NCBI RefSeq assembly: GCF_001953885.1
Contig: NZ_MQUS01000012.1
Coordinates: forward strand, 1-64,000
From: Streptomyces sp. IMTB 2501
GTDB lineage: Bacteria; Actinomycetota; Actinomycetes; Streptomycetales; Streptomycetaceae
DNA: 64,000 bases
Direction of reading: 5' to 3'
In this document: positions 26,472-34,203 of the stretch, in pieces
How positions within the stretch are numbered: position 1 is the first letter of the stretch
Layout of the letters: every line of letters starts with the position of its first letter
Notes under the pieces: generated by a model
Seen by the model: the letters and a program-made list of their open reading frames with translations, nothing else
Database searches by the model: none
Told to the model about the DNA's origin: nothing
Made by a program: the position numbers and the translations under genes

Positions 26472-28600
26472 GTCTCCTGCCCCCGTCGTTCGTCCGGGAG
26501 GCCCGCGGTTACGGGTTCCCCCGAGGAACCCGCCGTCGTCTCGGGTTCCTCCTCCTCAATGATCTCCCCAGTCGCCGTGTTCACGGCGGGTGCGGCCGGG
26601 ACCGCCGCGGCGAGCGCCGCGGCGATCGTCTCGGCCGTCTTCCGGCCTATCCCGGGCACCGCCTGGATCTGTTCGATTGTGGCGGACCGAAGCTTCTTCA
26701 CCGAGCCGAAATGCTTGATGAGCGCCTGTTTGCGGGTCTCGCCGAGGCCGGGGACATCGTCCAGGGGACCGGCCCGGAAGCGCTTGGCGCGCTTGGTGCG
26801 CTGGTAGGTGATCGCGAACCGGTGGGCCTCGTCCCGCACGCGCTGGAGCAGATAAAGGCCCTCGCTGGTCCGGGGCAGGATCACCGGGTCGTCGTCGCCG
26901 GGCAGCCAGACCTCCTCCAGGCGCTTGGCGAGACCGCAGACCGCGATGTCGTCGATACCCAGCTCGTCCAGGGCGCGCCGGGCCGCGGCGACCTGGGGCT
27001 GTCCGCCGTCGACCACGACCAACTGGGGCGGGTACGCGAACTTCTTGGGGCGGCCCTCGTCGTCCTTGAGGGAGCTGGTGAGCCCGTCCGTACCGGTGAA
27101 CGCCTCGGCACCGGCGCCCATGTCCGCGCTCGTGAGCGCGCCCTCACCGTCGGTGAGGGAGTCCTCGGTGCCGGAGCCGTCGGCCCACTCGCCCGTCTTC
27201 TCCTTCTCGGCGAGGTAGCGCTTGAAGCGGCGGGTGATCACCTCGTGCATGGAGCGGACGTCGTCCTGGCCGGCGAAGCCCTTGATCTGGAAGCGGCGGT
27301 ACTCGCTCTTGCGCTGCAGGCCGTCCTCGAAGACGACCATGGAGGCGACCACGTCGTCCCCCTGGAGATGTGAGATGTCGTAGCACTCGATGCGCAGCGG
27401 GGCGCTGTCCAGGTCGAGGGCCTCGGCGATCTCCTCCAGGGCGCGTGAGCGCGTGGTCAGGTCGGATGCGCGCTTGGTCTTGTGCAGCGTGAGGGCCTGC
27501 TGGGCGTTGCGCTGCACGGTCTCCATGAGCGCCTTCTTGTCGCCGCGCTGCGGGATACGCAGGGAGACATTGGCCCCTCGGCGGCCGGTCAGCCACTCCT
27601 GGGCCGGCAGGGCCGGCTCGGGCAGCGCCGGAACCAGCACCTCCTTGGGGACCGCGTCCCCGGTCTCCTCGCCGTAGAGCTGCTGCAGAGCATGCTCGAC
27701 CAGCGCGCCGGTGGTGATCTCCTCGACCTTGTCGGTCACCCAGCCGCGCTGGCCGCGCACCCGGCCTCCGCGCACATGGAAGATCTGCACGGCCGCCTCC
27801 AGCTCGTCCTCGGCGACGGCGATGAGGTCGGCGTCCGTCGCGTCGGCGAGCACGACGGCGTTCTTCTCCATGGCCTTCTTCAAGGCCTCGATGTCGTCGC
27901 GCAGCCGGGCGGCACGCTCGTACTCCATCTCCTCGGCCGCCTCCATCATCTGCTTCTCCAGACGGCGGAGGTAGGTGCCGGTGCGGCCGGCCATGAAGTC
28001 GCAGAACTCCTCGGCCAGCTCCTGGTGATCCTCGGGGCTGATCCGGCCGACGCAGGGGGCGGAGCACTTGCCGATGTAGCCGAGCAGACAGGGGCGGCCG
28101 GTGCGGGCGGCGTTCTTGAACACACCGGCCGAGCAGGTGCGCACCGGGAACACGCGCAGCAGCAGATCGACGGTGTCCCGGATGGCCCACGCGTGCCCGT
28201 ACGGCCCGAAGTACCGGACACCCTTCTTCTTGTGACCGCGCATCACCTGCACACGCGGGAACTCCTCGTTCATCGTCACCGCGAGGTACGGGTAGCTCTT
28301 GTCGTCGCGGTACTTGACGTTGAACCGGGGGTCGTACTCCTTGATCCAGGAGTACTCCAGCTGGAGCGCCTCGACCTCCGTGGACACCACGGTCCACTCC
28401 ACGGACGCGGCAGTGGTCACCATCGTCCGGGTGCGCGGGTGCAGGTTCGCCAGGTCCTGGAAGTAGTTCGCCAGGCGCTGGCGCAGGCTTTTCGCCTTTC
28501 CGACGTAGATCACCCGGCGGTGCTCGTCACGGAACCTGTACACCCCGGGAGAGTCCGGGATCTCACCCGGCCTGGGGCGGTAGCTGGAGGGATCGGCCAT
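26468..28600 (-). CDS. uvrC: Excinuclease ABC subunit C
   Basis: UvrC makes both incisions in nucleotide excision repair with UvrA and UvrB. The 710-residue protein has the GIY-YIG domain at the start (PGVYRFRDEHRRVIYVGKAKSLRQR split as PGVYRF and VIYVGKAKSL), a UVR segment near 210-245, the RNase H-like domain and the C-terminal helix-hairpin-helix (VPGIGRKTAETIAAAL). About 40 residues of acidic, Gly/Thr-rich insert lie near 476-515. The ATG is preceded by a damage-type promoter ending seven bases before it and no clear ribosome binding site, so the mRNA is probably leaderless. rapZ, yvcK and whiA follow with overlaps. Confidence 0.96.
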   Translation of the reverse strand: MADPSSYRPRPGEIPDSPGVYRFRDEHRRVIYVGKAKSLRQRLANYFQDLANLHPRTRTMVTTAASVEWTVVSTEVEALQLEYSWIKEYDPRFNVKYRDDKSYPYLAVTMNEEFPRVQVMRGHKKKGVRYFGPYGHAWAIRDTVDLLLRVFPVRTCSAGVFKNAARTGRPCLLGYIGKCSAPCVGRISPEDHQELAEEFCDFMAGRTGTYLRRLEKQMMEAAEEMEYERAARLRDDIEALKKAMEKNAVVLADATDADLIAVAEDELEAAVQIFHVRGGRVRGQRGWVTDKVEEITTGALVEHALQQLYGEETGDAVPKEVLVPALPEPALPAQEWLTGRRGANVSLRIPQRGDKKALMETVQRNAQQALTLHKTKRASDLTTRSRALEEIAEALDLDSAPLRIECYDISHLQGDDVVASMVVFEDGLQRKSEYRRFQIKGFAGQDDVRSMHEVITRRFKRYLAEKEKTGEWADGSGTEDSLTDGEGALTSADMGAGAEAFTGTDGLTSSLKDDEGRPKKFAYPPQLVVVDGGQPQVAAARRALDELGIDDIAVCGLAKRLEEVWLPGDDDPVILPRTSEGLYLLQRVRDEAHRFAITYQRTKRAKRFRAGPLDDVPGLGETRKQALIKHFGSVKKLRSATIEQIQAVPGIGRKTAETIAAALAAAVPAAPAVNTATGEIIEEEEPETTAGSSGEPVTAGLPDERRGQET

Positions 28601-28607
28601 GTCTCAC

Positions 28608-28630
28608 ACCCTACTGGCGAGCACCGACAC
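28608..28630 (-). promoter_or_regulatory. RecA-NDp-like promoter of uvrC
   Basis: The minus strand reads GTGTCGGTG, eight bases, TAGGGT. Only the first base differs from TTGTCRGTG-N8-TANNNT. Seven bases separate the -10 from the uvrC ATG, giving a leaderless transcript. Confidence 0.7.
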
Positions 28631-28668
28631 CGCGTCGGGCCTGTGGACAACCCCCGCGCCCGTGCCGC

Positions 28669-29044
28669 TCACCCCTCCGCGCACCATGCCGTGCCCGCCG
28701 GCGGCAGACCCGTACCGATCATGTGCCGGACGATGCGGAAGGCCTCGTCGAGCGGCACGGTGTCCTCGTCCGGGTAGGTGTCGCACTGCCCGTTCGACGA
28801 GCCGGAAGCCGCCGCTCGTCCCGTGAGATCCCGCCGAGACGGCGTGCGCGCCCGGATCGTCCTCTTCGTCGAGAAGCATCACCAAAGCGCGCTCGGTGTT
28901 GCTCACCACGGTCAGCAGACGCCCGGCGGAGCTGATCAGCCAGGTTTCGGGACGCCCCTCGGCGATCCGCCGTCGCAGGGCGACGGCCGCCTCCCCGGCC
29001 GTCACGGACATGGGCTCACCGGCGAATGTCCAGGTCTCCGTCAC
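28669..29044 (-). pseudogene. Imm1-like immunity protein gene with a single-base frameshift
   Basis: From a GTG at 29044 (GGAAGA upstream) the frame reads VTETWTFAGEPMSVT to LVMLLDEEDDPGAHAV and then GGFRL. After about 28795-28803 the sense continues one frame over as SNGQCDTYPDEDTVPLDEAF and IVRHMIGTGLPPAGTAW to a TGA at 28669. The combined product of about 125 residues resembles the Imm1 family of immunity proteins, which neutralise polymorphic toxins, with the typical NGQxDxYPDEDTVP core. One base too many near 28798 breaks it. This is either a real decayed gene or a sequencing error. No toxin gene is adjacent. The family call is from recognised pattern only. Confidence 0.6.
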
Positions 29045-29326
29045 CCGCCGATCTTCCCATCGGGTGGCGCGGGCGAGCGTGCGGCCCGTGACCGGCGGCT
29101 CGGGCACGGCGTCGGGACCCGGTCGGCTTCGGTCGTGGCGGGTTCGAGGTGTTGTCGGGGTCTGGTCAACACGCTTCAATGCGGGGGAACTCGGGGCCGC
29201 GCACGCACGCGTACGGGCGCGGCGTGCGCAGCTACAGGCGTCCACAGCGCCCACGGGGGTGGCCCCGCACACCAGCGCAGACGGTCTGACCAGCCGTAGC
29301 GACACCTCACAGAAAGGCGCCCCGGC

Positions 29327-30274
29327 ATGCGGCATGCCACAGAGCACGCGCACCTCCCCACCGCGGAACTGGACACGGCCCTGCGCGGCGGCCCCTTCCA
29401 TGTGGCGCTGCGCGCCGCGATCGCCGCACGCGGGCTGCCGCTCCAGCGCGTCCAGCACCACCTGTCCCGGCACGGGGTCAAGGTCGGTGTGACCAGCCTC
29501 AGTTACTGGCAGCAGGGCGCCCGCCGCCCACAGCGCCCCGAGTCACTCCGGGCGGTACGGGCGCTGGAGGAGATCCTCCAGTTGCCGGACGAGTCGCTGA
29601 TCCGGCTGCTCGCCGAGGTCGACGAGCGCGCGGTGACCGGCCGCCCGGCGGGGCGCTCCTACCGCTCCCTGATCGAGGCCTCGGGCGTCCTGGACCGGCT
29701 CCGGGCCGAGCTGGGCTGGTCCCTCGACGGCGGGCTGCACACCCTCGGCCACCACGAATGCGTCCGCATCGGCGCCCGGCGCGAACTGGCGGGCCGCGAA
29801 GCCCACCACATCGTGCGGGCCCACCGCGACGGCGTCGACCGCTTCGTCACCGTGCACCACGGCGACCCGGGCTGCCGCCCGCACGACATCAGAGTGCGGG
29901 CGCTGGAGAACTGCCGCACAGGACGCGTCCGCTGGGACCAGGAGACCGGCGTCCTGGTGACAGAGCTGCTCTTCGACACCCGGCTGCGCTCCGGGGACAC
30001 CTTCCTCTTCCGGTACGGCATCGAGGACGGCACGGCCGGGCCCTCCCGTGAGTACCTCCACCGCTTCGGCTTCCCCGGCGGCCAGTACGCGCTCCAGGTG
30101 CGCTTCGACGCGGCCGCGCTGCCGGCCCGCTGCCATCGCTTCACCCAGCACTCGGCGGCGGCCCCCCGCAGCGGCCGGCACGAACTGCTGGTCACCGGCC
30201 CACACCACTGCGTCCACGTGGTCGAGCCCCGGATACGCCCGGGCATCGTCGGCATCGCATGGGAGTGGGAGTGA
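29327..30274 (+). CDS. Helix-turn-helix protein of unknown function
   Basis: The 315-residue product starts MRHATEHAHLPTAELDTALR. Residues about 25-90 look like an XRE-type helix-turn-helix (ALRAAIAARGLPLQRVQHHL, then SLSYWQQGARRPQRPESLRA and VRALEEILQLP). The remaining 220 residues form a beta-rich domain (VTVHHGDPGC, ELLFDTRLRSGDTFLFRYGI, HRFGFPGGQYALQVRFD) that I do not recognise. It may sense a ligand. It is a single gene, divergent from the Imm1-like gene. A GTGTTG-N12-CAACAC inverted repeat lies about 155-180 bases upstream (29149-29172). GAAAGG precedes the ATG at suitable distance. Confidence 0.75.
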   Translation: MRHATEHAHLPTAELDTALRGGPFHVALRAAIAARGLPLQRVQHHLSRHGVKVGVTSLSYWQQGARRPQRPESLRAVRALEEILQLPDESLIRLLAEVDERAVTGRPAGRSYRSLIEASGVLDRLRAELGWSLDGGLHTLGHHECVRIGARRELAGREAHHIVRAHRDGVDRFVTVHHGDPGCRPHDIRVRALENCRTGRVRWDQETGVLVTELLFDTRLRSGDTFLFRYGIEDGTAGPSREYLHRFGFPGGQYALQVRFDAAALPARCHRFTQHSAAAPRSGRHELLVTGPHHCVHVVEPRIRPGIVGIAWEWE

Positions 30275-30658
30275 AGTCGCCTCGGGCGTAAGCCAGTTGA
30301 GGCAGTCCAAGTCCATCCGGACGACGCCCGGGGCTTCCCTCCTGGCTCGGTGGCGCGGCGCTGGGCGGTCACGTGCGAGCCGGGGGCAGCCGCGCGACTG
30401 ACGGCCGCGGAGGGACGGTCGTGCGACAGCCGGAGAGGCTGATGGTCGCGCAGCTGCGCAGGCGCAGCCATGCGGCCGCGCGGGAACGGTCGTGCGCAGC
30501 GGGGAGGAGGACCGTCGGCGACCGTGCGGGTACGGTGCACGGCAGCGCAGGGACAGCACGCGCCCGCCCGGGAACGCCCTGGGGCTATGCGGGGACGGCC
30601 GAGCAACTGTGCGTGAGGACGGTCATGCGGTCGCGCGGCCAAGACGCCGGCACGGCGG
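30275..30658. other. Intergenic region with diverged ACGGTCGTGCG repeats
   Basis: 384 bases between the convergent HTH and Rieske genes with no supported gene. It is GC-rich and holds imperfect copies of ACGGTCGTGCG near 30415, 30487 and 30618. I see no clean terminator. It looks like decayed or simple sequence. Confidence 0.5.
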
Positions 30659-31087
30659 TCAGGCGCCCGGGCCGGCGATGATCCTGCCGTTCGTGGTCTT
30701 CACCGACAGCTCGGCCAGGGGCTCGCTGGCCGGTGACTGGACCACCTTGCCCGTCACGGCATCGAACTGGCTGCCGTGACAGGGGCAGATCAAGGTCGTC
30801 CCCTGCAGCTTGTTGATGGGGCACCCCGCGTGCGTGCAGATCGTGCTGTAAGCCTTCAGCGTGCCGTTTCCGTCACGGCTGACAACCACGTTGTGGTCCC
30901 GGTAGAGCTTGGCGCCGCCCTTCGAGACCTCGCTCTCGGCACCGAGGTCGACCGGCGCCGTCGGAGTGGCCGCGACCGCGCTGCCCTGGCCCGGCGCCGA
31001 GCACGCGGCCAGGCCGAGCCCGGCGACCGGCGCCACGGCGGCCCCTCGAAGAACGGTGCGGCGGCTCGCGGAGGATCGGGAGGGCAT
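30659..31087 (-). CDS. Rieske [2Fe-2S] iron-sulfur lipoprotein
   Basis: The 142-residue exported protein has a Tat-type signal (SRRTVLRGA) that ends in a lipobox LAAC with Cys29 as the lipidated residue. It is followed by a Rieske domain with both cluster motifs, CTHAGC and CPCHGS, each giving one Cys and one His ligand. It probably transfers electrons at the outer face of the membrane, but its partner is unknown. The ATG at 31087 is preferred over a GTG four codons upstream because GGAG lies six bases before it. Such small Tat Rieske proteins are common in Streptomyces. Confidence 0.92.
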   Translation of the reverse strand: MPSRSSASRRTVLRGAAVAPVAGLGLAACSAPGQGSAVAATPTAPVDLGAESEVSKGGAKLYRDHNVVVSRDGNGTLKAYSTICTHAGCPINKLQGTTLICPCHGSQFDAVTGKVVQSPASEPLAELSVKTTNGRIIAGPGA

Positions 31088-31336
31088 CTGGAACTCCACT
31101 GCTCAGGGGGTGTGCAGGGCGACGATACCCGGGCAGAAGGGTCGCCCCTGAGCCGGGGTGGCGACTGCGGGGAGGGGACGTCAGGCAGTGGCAGTGAGGG
31201 GCTTGGCAGTGTCCGGCCGATCGTGATGGATCAGGAATTTGCCTGGCGGCGTGGCCATGGCAAGCGACCATGGTGGCTATGGACACGGAGCGGAGGTTTC
31301 CGCGCCAAGTGGCTTGCTGGTCCGGCATCCGAGGGC

Positions 31337-31531
31337 TCAGGCACGTAGCCAGATCTGGATCGCCGCTACGGTGACGGTGCCGTGGAAGACGCATCGTCGC
31401 TTGTCGTAGCAGGCCACCACGGCCTGGAAGTGCTTCAGCCTATTGATCGCGCGCTCGACGACGTTGCGCTTCCCGTACCTCCGCCAGGAGGGCGGTGAGG
31501 CAGTTCCAGACTGCCTCGCTCCGATGTCCAC
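31337..31531 (-). mobile_element. IS5-family transposase remnant
   Basis: A 64-codon open frame ends YGKRNVVERAINRLKHFQAV, CYDKRRCVFHGTVTVAAIQIWLRA (given in two parts). This is the conserved C-terminal end of IS5-type (IS1647/IS112-like) transposases, including the DDE Glu region NVVERAINRLKHF. The rest of the transposase and recognisable terminal repeats are missing, so it cannot move. The upstream codons before YGKRN do not look conserved. It marks an old insertion between the Rieske gene and the SnoaL-LUD gene. Confidence 0.8.
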
Positions 31532-31571
31532 GACTGCCGCCCCCTTTGAGAGTGCGAAAGGCGGGGGACGC

Positions 31572-31607
31572 GGCGGACGGTGAGCCCGATACGGCTCGCC
31601 GTCCGCC
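31572..31607 (-). terminator. Terminator after the SnoaL-LUD gene
   Basis: 15-bp arms (31572-31586 and 31593-31607) with one mismatch and a 6-base loop. It lies 36 bases past the stop of the SnoaL-LUD gene on the minus strand. Confidence 0.75.
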
Positions 31608-31642
31608 CCCGCGGTGTTCTGACGTCCTCACCGCGCGGGATG

Positions 31643-32779
31643 TCAGAATCCGATGGCCTCGCGCAGCAGCAGGACGGTGCCGCGCCCGGGCTGCGGCTCG
31701 GCGTTGAGGACAAGCAGACGGTTGACCGCGCTCGGCTGCCCGTAGACCGCCTGGGCGCGGGCGGTCTCCAGCGGAAGAGCGTGCTCCTCGACCCGCCGCA
31801 GTGCGGTGCTCAGGTCAGGCACCACCTTCTGCGCCCCGACGACCCAGATCGCCCTTGCTGCGCCGCCGGCGGAGGCGGGCAGCTGGCTGCCGCTGCCCGA
31901 AGCGATGACGAGCGAGCCGGTCTCAGTGACGGCCGCGACGCTGGCGACGAAGACGTCGGGGGTGGCTACCAGCCGGCGGATCTGGTCGAACTCGGTGGCG
32001 CGGTCCATCTTCAGCACGCGCGGCCGGATGGCCTGGTAGCGGTCGCCCGTCTCGATGTCCTGCGTGACACCGGAGAGCCGAAGCGTCTCGCTGGCCCCGG
32101 TGAACACGCCCGCGCCCTCGGGTATCAGTTCCTTGATGCGAGCGCGGGCCGCCGCGGCGTCGTCGAGCAGTTCGGCGGTAAAGCCGTTCGCTCGCAGCGC
32201 CTCGATCGCCCGGTCCAGCCGTTCGGCGGACGCCGGTGCGCTGAAGTCGTCGGGCGCCCCCGTGGCCGACGCGTCCGCCTCACCGGCACCCGGCGCCCGG
32301 CCGGCGTCCCCGGCCTTACCGGAGTCGGGCGCCTGAGCGTCGGGGCCGGGCGCCGAACCCCCCAGCGGGGTGTTGTCGACGTACCTGACCTCGTAGACCC
32401 GCTCGGCGAACTTCCATCCCTCCGGTGTACGCCGGTAGGTGTCGTGGTAAATGGCGAAGTTCAGGCCCGAGCGGCCGTCGAGCAGACGCACGATCTCCTG
32501 CATGTACGTGCGACCGGTGGCGGTGTCGCCGTCGATCTGGATCGTGCCCGGGTGACTGTTCTGCACGAAGAAGTCCCACTGGCTCTGCAGGCGTTCGCGT
32601 CCGGTCCGGATCTCCTCCCGGCCGATAAGCTCGACCGGGACGTTGGGCATGCGCAGAACGCCGTCGGGGGTGAACAGCGCGGCGAGGCGGGCACGGTCGC
32701 GCATCATCGCCGCGTCGGTGAACTCGCCGCGCAGCGCTTCGATCTCGACGCGGTCGGCGATTTCTTGGAAGTCGTTCAT
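31643..32779 (-). CDS. SnoaL-like and LUD (LutC-type) domain fusion protein
   Basis: The 378-residue product joins two domains. Residues 1-125 are a SnoaL/NTF2-like cone (MNDFQEIADRVEIEALRGEF, AMMRDRARLAALFTPDGV, YHDTYRRTPEGWKFAERVYEVRY). A Pro/Ala/Gly-rich linker spans about 130-175. Residues about 180-378 are a LUD domain as in LutC/YkgG (AAARARIKELIPEGAGVFTGAS, AAVTETGSLVIASG, IWVVGAQKVVPDLSTAL). LutC belongs to lactate utilisation, but LutA and LutB are not present here. The gene is divergent from an ECF41 sigma gene, whose own C-terminus also carries a SnoaL-like domain. A probable ECF41 promoter precedes it. Its function is unknown. Confidence 0.85.
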   Translation of the reverse strand: MNDFQEIADRVEIEALRGEFTDAAMMRDRARLAALFTPDGVLRMPNVPVELIGREEIRTGRERLQSQWDFFVQNSHPGTIQIDGDTATGRTYMQEIVRLLDGRSGLNFAIYHDTYRRTPEGWKFAERVYEVRYVDNTPLGGSAPGPDAQAPDSGKAGDAGRAPGAGEADASATGAPDDFSAPASAERLDRAIEALRANGFTAELLDDAAAARARIKELIPEGAGVFTGASETLRLSGVTQDIETGDRYQAIRPRVLKMDRATEFDQIRRLVATPDVFVASVAAVTETGSLVIASGSGSQLPASAGGAARAIWVVGAQKVVPDLSTALRRVEEHALPLETARAQAVYGQPSAVNRLLVLNAEPQPGRGTVLLLREAIGF

Positions 32780-32825
32780 GCTCAGCGTCCTGTCCTGTGG
32801 ATGGCGTGCTCCTCTTCACCAGTCC

Positions 32826-32852
32826 GACAACGCAGCCCCGCCGAATGTGAGG
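32826..32852 (-). promoter_or_regulatory. Probable ECF41 promoter of the SnoaL-LUD gene
   Basis: The minus strand reads CCTCACA (32846-32852), 16 bases, TGTC (32826-32829). The known ECF41 form is close to TGTCACA-N16-CGTC. It is the mirror image of the promoter at 32864-32890. Confidence 0.6.
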
Positions 32853-32863
32853 CGAGCCGCCGA

Positions 32864-32890
32864 CCTCACATTCCGCCGCTCTGATTCGTC
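32864..32890 (+). promoter_or_regulatory. Probable ECF41 autoregulatory promoter of the sigma gene
   Basis: CCTCACA (32864-32870), exactly 16 bases, then CGTC (32887-32890), about 16 bases before the GTG start of the ECF41 gene. It agrees with the ECF41 form TGTCACA-N16-CGTC except in the first bases. Confidence 0.7.
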
Positions 32891-32906
32891 GTAAAGGGAA
32901 GGGAAC

Positions 32907-33881
32907 GTGAACGAGGGAGCCGGAGAGCGTATGACCACCCCGTCGGAACAGGCACAGCGGCAGGCAGACGAGCAGCGGGACCCGGGCCTGAGCACGATCA
33001 TGAGCGAGCGGCGACAGCTGCTGAATCTCGCCTACCGGCTGCTCGGGTCCCTGGCCGACGCGGAGGACGTCGTCCAGGAGACCTACACCCGCTGGTACGC
33101 GATGTCCCGGGCGCAGCAGGAGGCCGTCCAGTCCCCGGGCGCCTGGCTGACGAAGGTGGCCAGCCGCATCTGCCTGACCATGCTCGGCTCGGCGCGTGCC
33201 CGGCGGGAGACCTACGTCGGAGAATGGATCCCGGAGCCGCTGCCCGACCCGGCCGAGTGGATCGCCGGGGCGGCGGGCGGCGCCGAGCTGGACCCGGCCG
33301 ACCGGATCACCCTCAACGAGTCGGTGACCATGGCCTTCCTGGTCGTGTTCGAGTCGATGACCCCGGCCGAGCGCGTCGCGTTCGTGCTGCATGACGTCTT
33401 CCGCTACCCGTTCGCCGAGGTGGCCGAGATCGTCGGCCGCAGCCCGGCAGCGTGCCGTCAGCTGGCGTCCTCGGCCCGCCGTCGCATCGCCGCAGCCCGG
33501 GCCGGAGCGAGCCCGAACGCGGCCCGGCAGGCGAGCGTCGTCCGGCGGTTCAAGGCGGCCTGGGAGGCGCAGGACATCGAGGCCCTGCTAAGCCTGCTCG
33601 ACCCGGGCGCCACCGCGATCTCCGACGGCGGTGGCCGCGCCATCGCCCACCTGCTGCCGATCGAGGGCGCAGAGCAGATCGCCCACCTCTACCGCACGAT
33701 CGCCCGGTTCGCGCCGCCCCGCACGATCCTCGAGCGCACGGTCAACGGGCTGCCGGGCCTGGTGGTCGAGTCCGGGGGCCTGATCGAGACGGTGTTCGCG
33801 TTCGAGGTCGAGGACGACCGGATCACGCGTATCTGGGCGGTGCGCAACCCGGACAAGCTCCGCCCATGGCAGCTGTGGTGA
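32907..33881 (+). CDS. ECF41-family RNA polymerase sigma factor (SigJ-like)
   Basis: The 324-residue sigma factor directs RNA polymerase to a small regulon. Residues about 30-100 are the sigma-2 region (LLNLAYRLLGSLADAEDVVQ split as LLNLAYRLLGS and ADAEDVVQETYTRWY), about 130-190 is sigma-4 (RYPFAEVAEIVGRSPAACRQ), and the C-terminal 110 residues are a fused SnoaL-like domain. The three ECF41 hallmarks are all present: WIPEP near 107, DGGGR near 240 and NPDKL near 313. In ECF41 the C-terminal domain acts as a built-in regulator in place of a separate anti-sigma factor. The GTG start has GGAAGGGAA upstream. A SnoaL-LUD gene is divergent, where other ECF41 loci often have a carboxymuconolactone decarboxylase, oxidoreductase or epimerase gene. 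Confidence 0.92.
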   Translation: MNEGAGERMTTPSEQAQRQADEQRDPGLSTIMSERRQLLNLAYRLLGSLADAEDVVQETYTRWYAMSRAQQEAVQSPGAWLTKVASRICLTMLGSARARRETYVGEWIPEPLPDPAEWIAGAAGGAELDPADRITLNESVTMAFLVVFESMTPAERVAFVLHDVFRYPFAEVAEIVGRSPAACRQLASSARRRIAAARAGASPNAARQASVVRRFKAAWEAQDIEALLSLLDPGATAISDGGGRAIAHLLPIEGAEQIAHLYRTIARFAPPRTILERTVNGLPGLVVESGGLIETVFAFEVEDDRITRIWAVRNPDKLRPWQLW

Positions 33882-34107
33882 CCGGCCTCGCGGGCCGACG
33901 ACAGCCATGGGGACCTCCAAGCACCCCGGAACCGAGGGGCTTCGGGGCGAAACGACCCTGTGCTCGATCAGCGGCCTCCGACCGCGGGGACTTACTCCGG
34001 CGCATGGGCCGGTCCCAGCGCTGACCGAAAGATCGACGGGACAGGGCCTATCCAGGCGGTGACGGGGAAGGTGTGGCCCGGTGCTGGTGGCGGACTGGAT
34101 GGAGGGG

Positions 34108-34135
34108 GCGTAAACGCTTGCGTAAGCGTTTACGC
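34108..34135. promoter_or_regulatory. LacI-type operator
   Basis: A perfect palindrome with 12-base arms (GCGTAAACGCTT and AAGCGTTTACGC) around GCGT. The AACGCTT/AAGCGTT core fits LacI-family sites. It lies about 70 bases upstream of the lacI-type start, so autoregulation of this regulator and the kinase behind it is likely. Confidence 0.85.
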
Positions 34136-34203
34136 GAGCGTGGCCGATGGGATACCGTCCCGGCCAGAAAGCCTGCGCTCGATCAGTTCAGGGAGGGGAC
34201 GCA

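Noticed and set aside
30275..30681. Short open frames in the gap between the HTH and Rieske genes
   Set aside because: Arg/Gly-rich translations with no ribosome binding site or family pattern.
31102..31152. Nested inverted repeats upstream of the Rieske gene
   Set aside because: The arms overlap and can pair in more than one way. No promoter context makes a regulatory call convincing.
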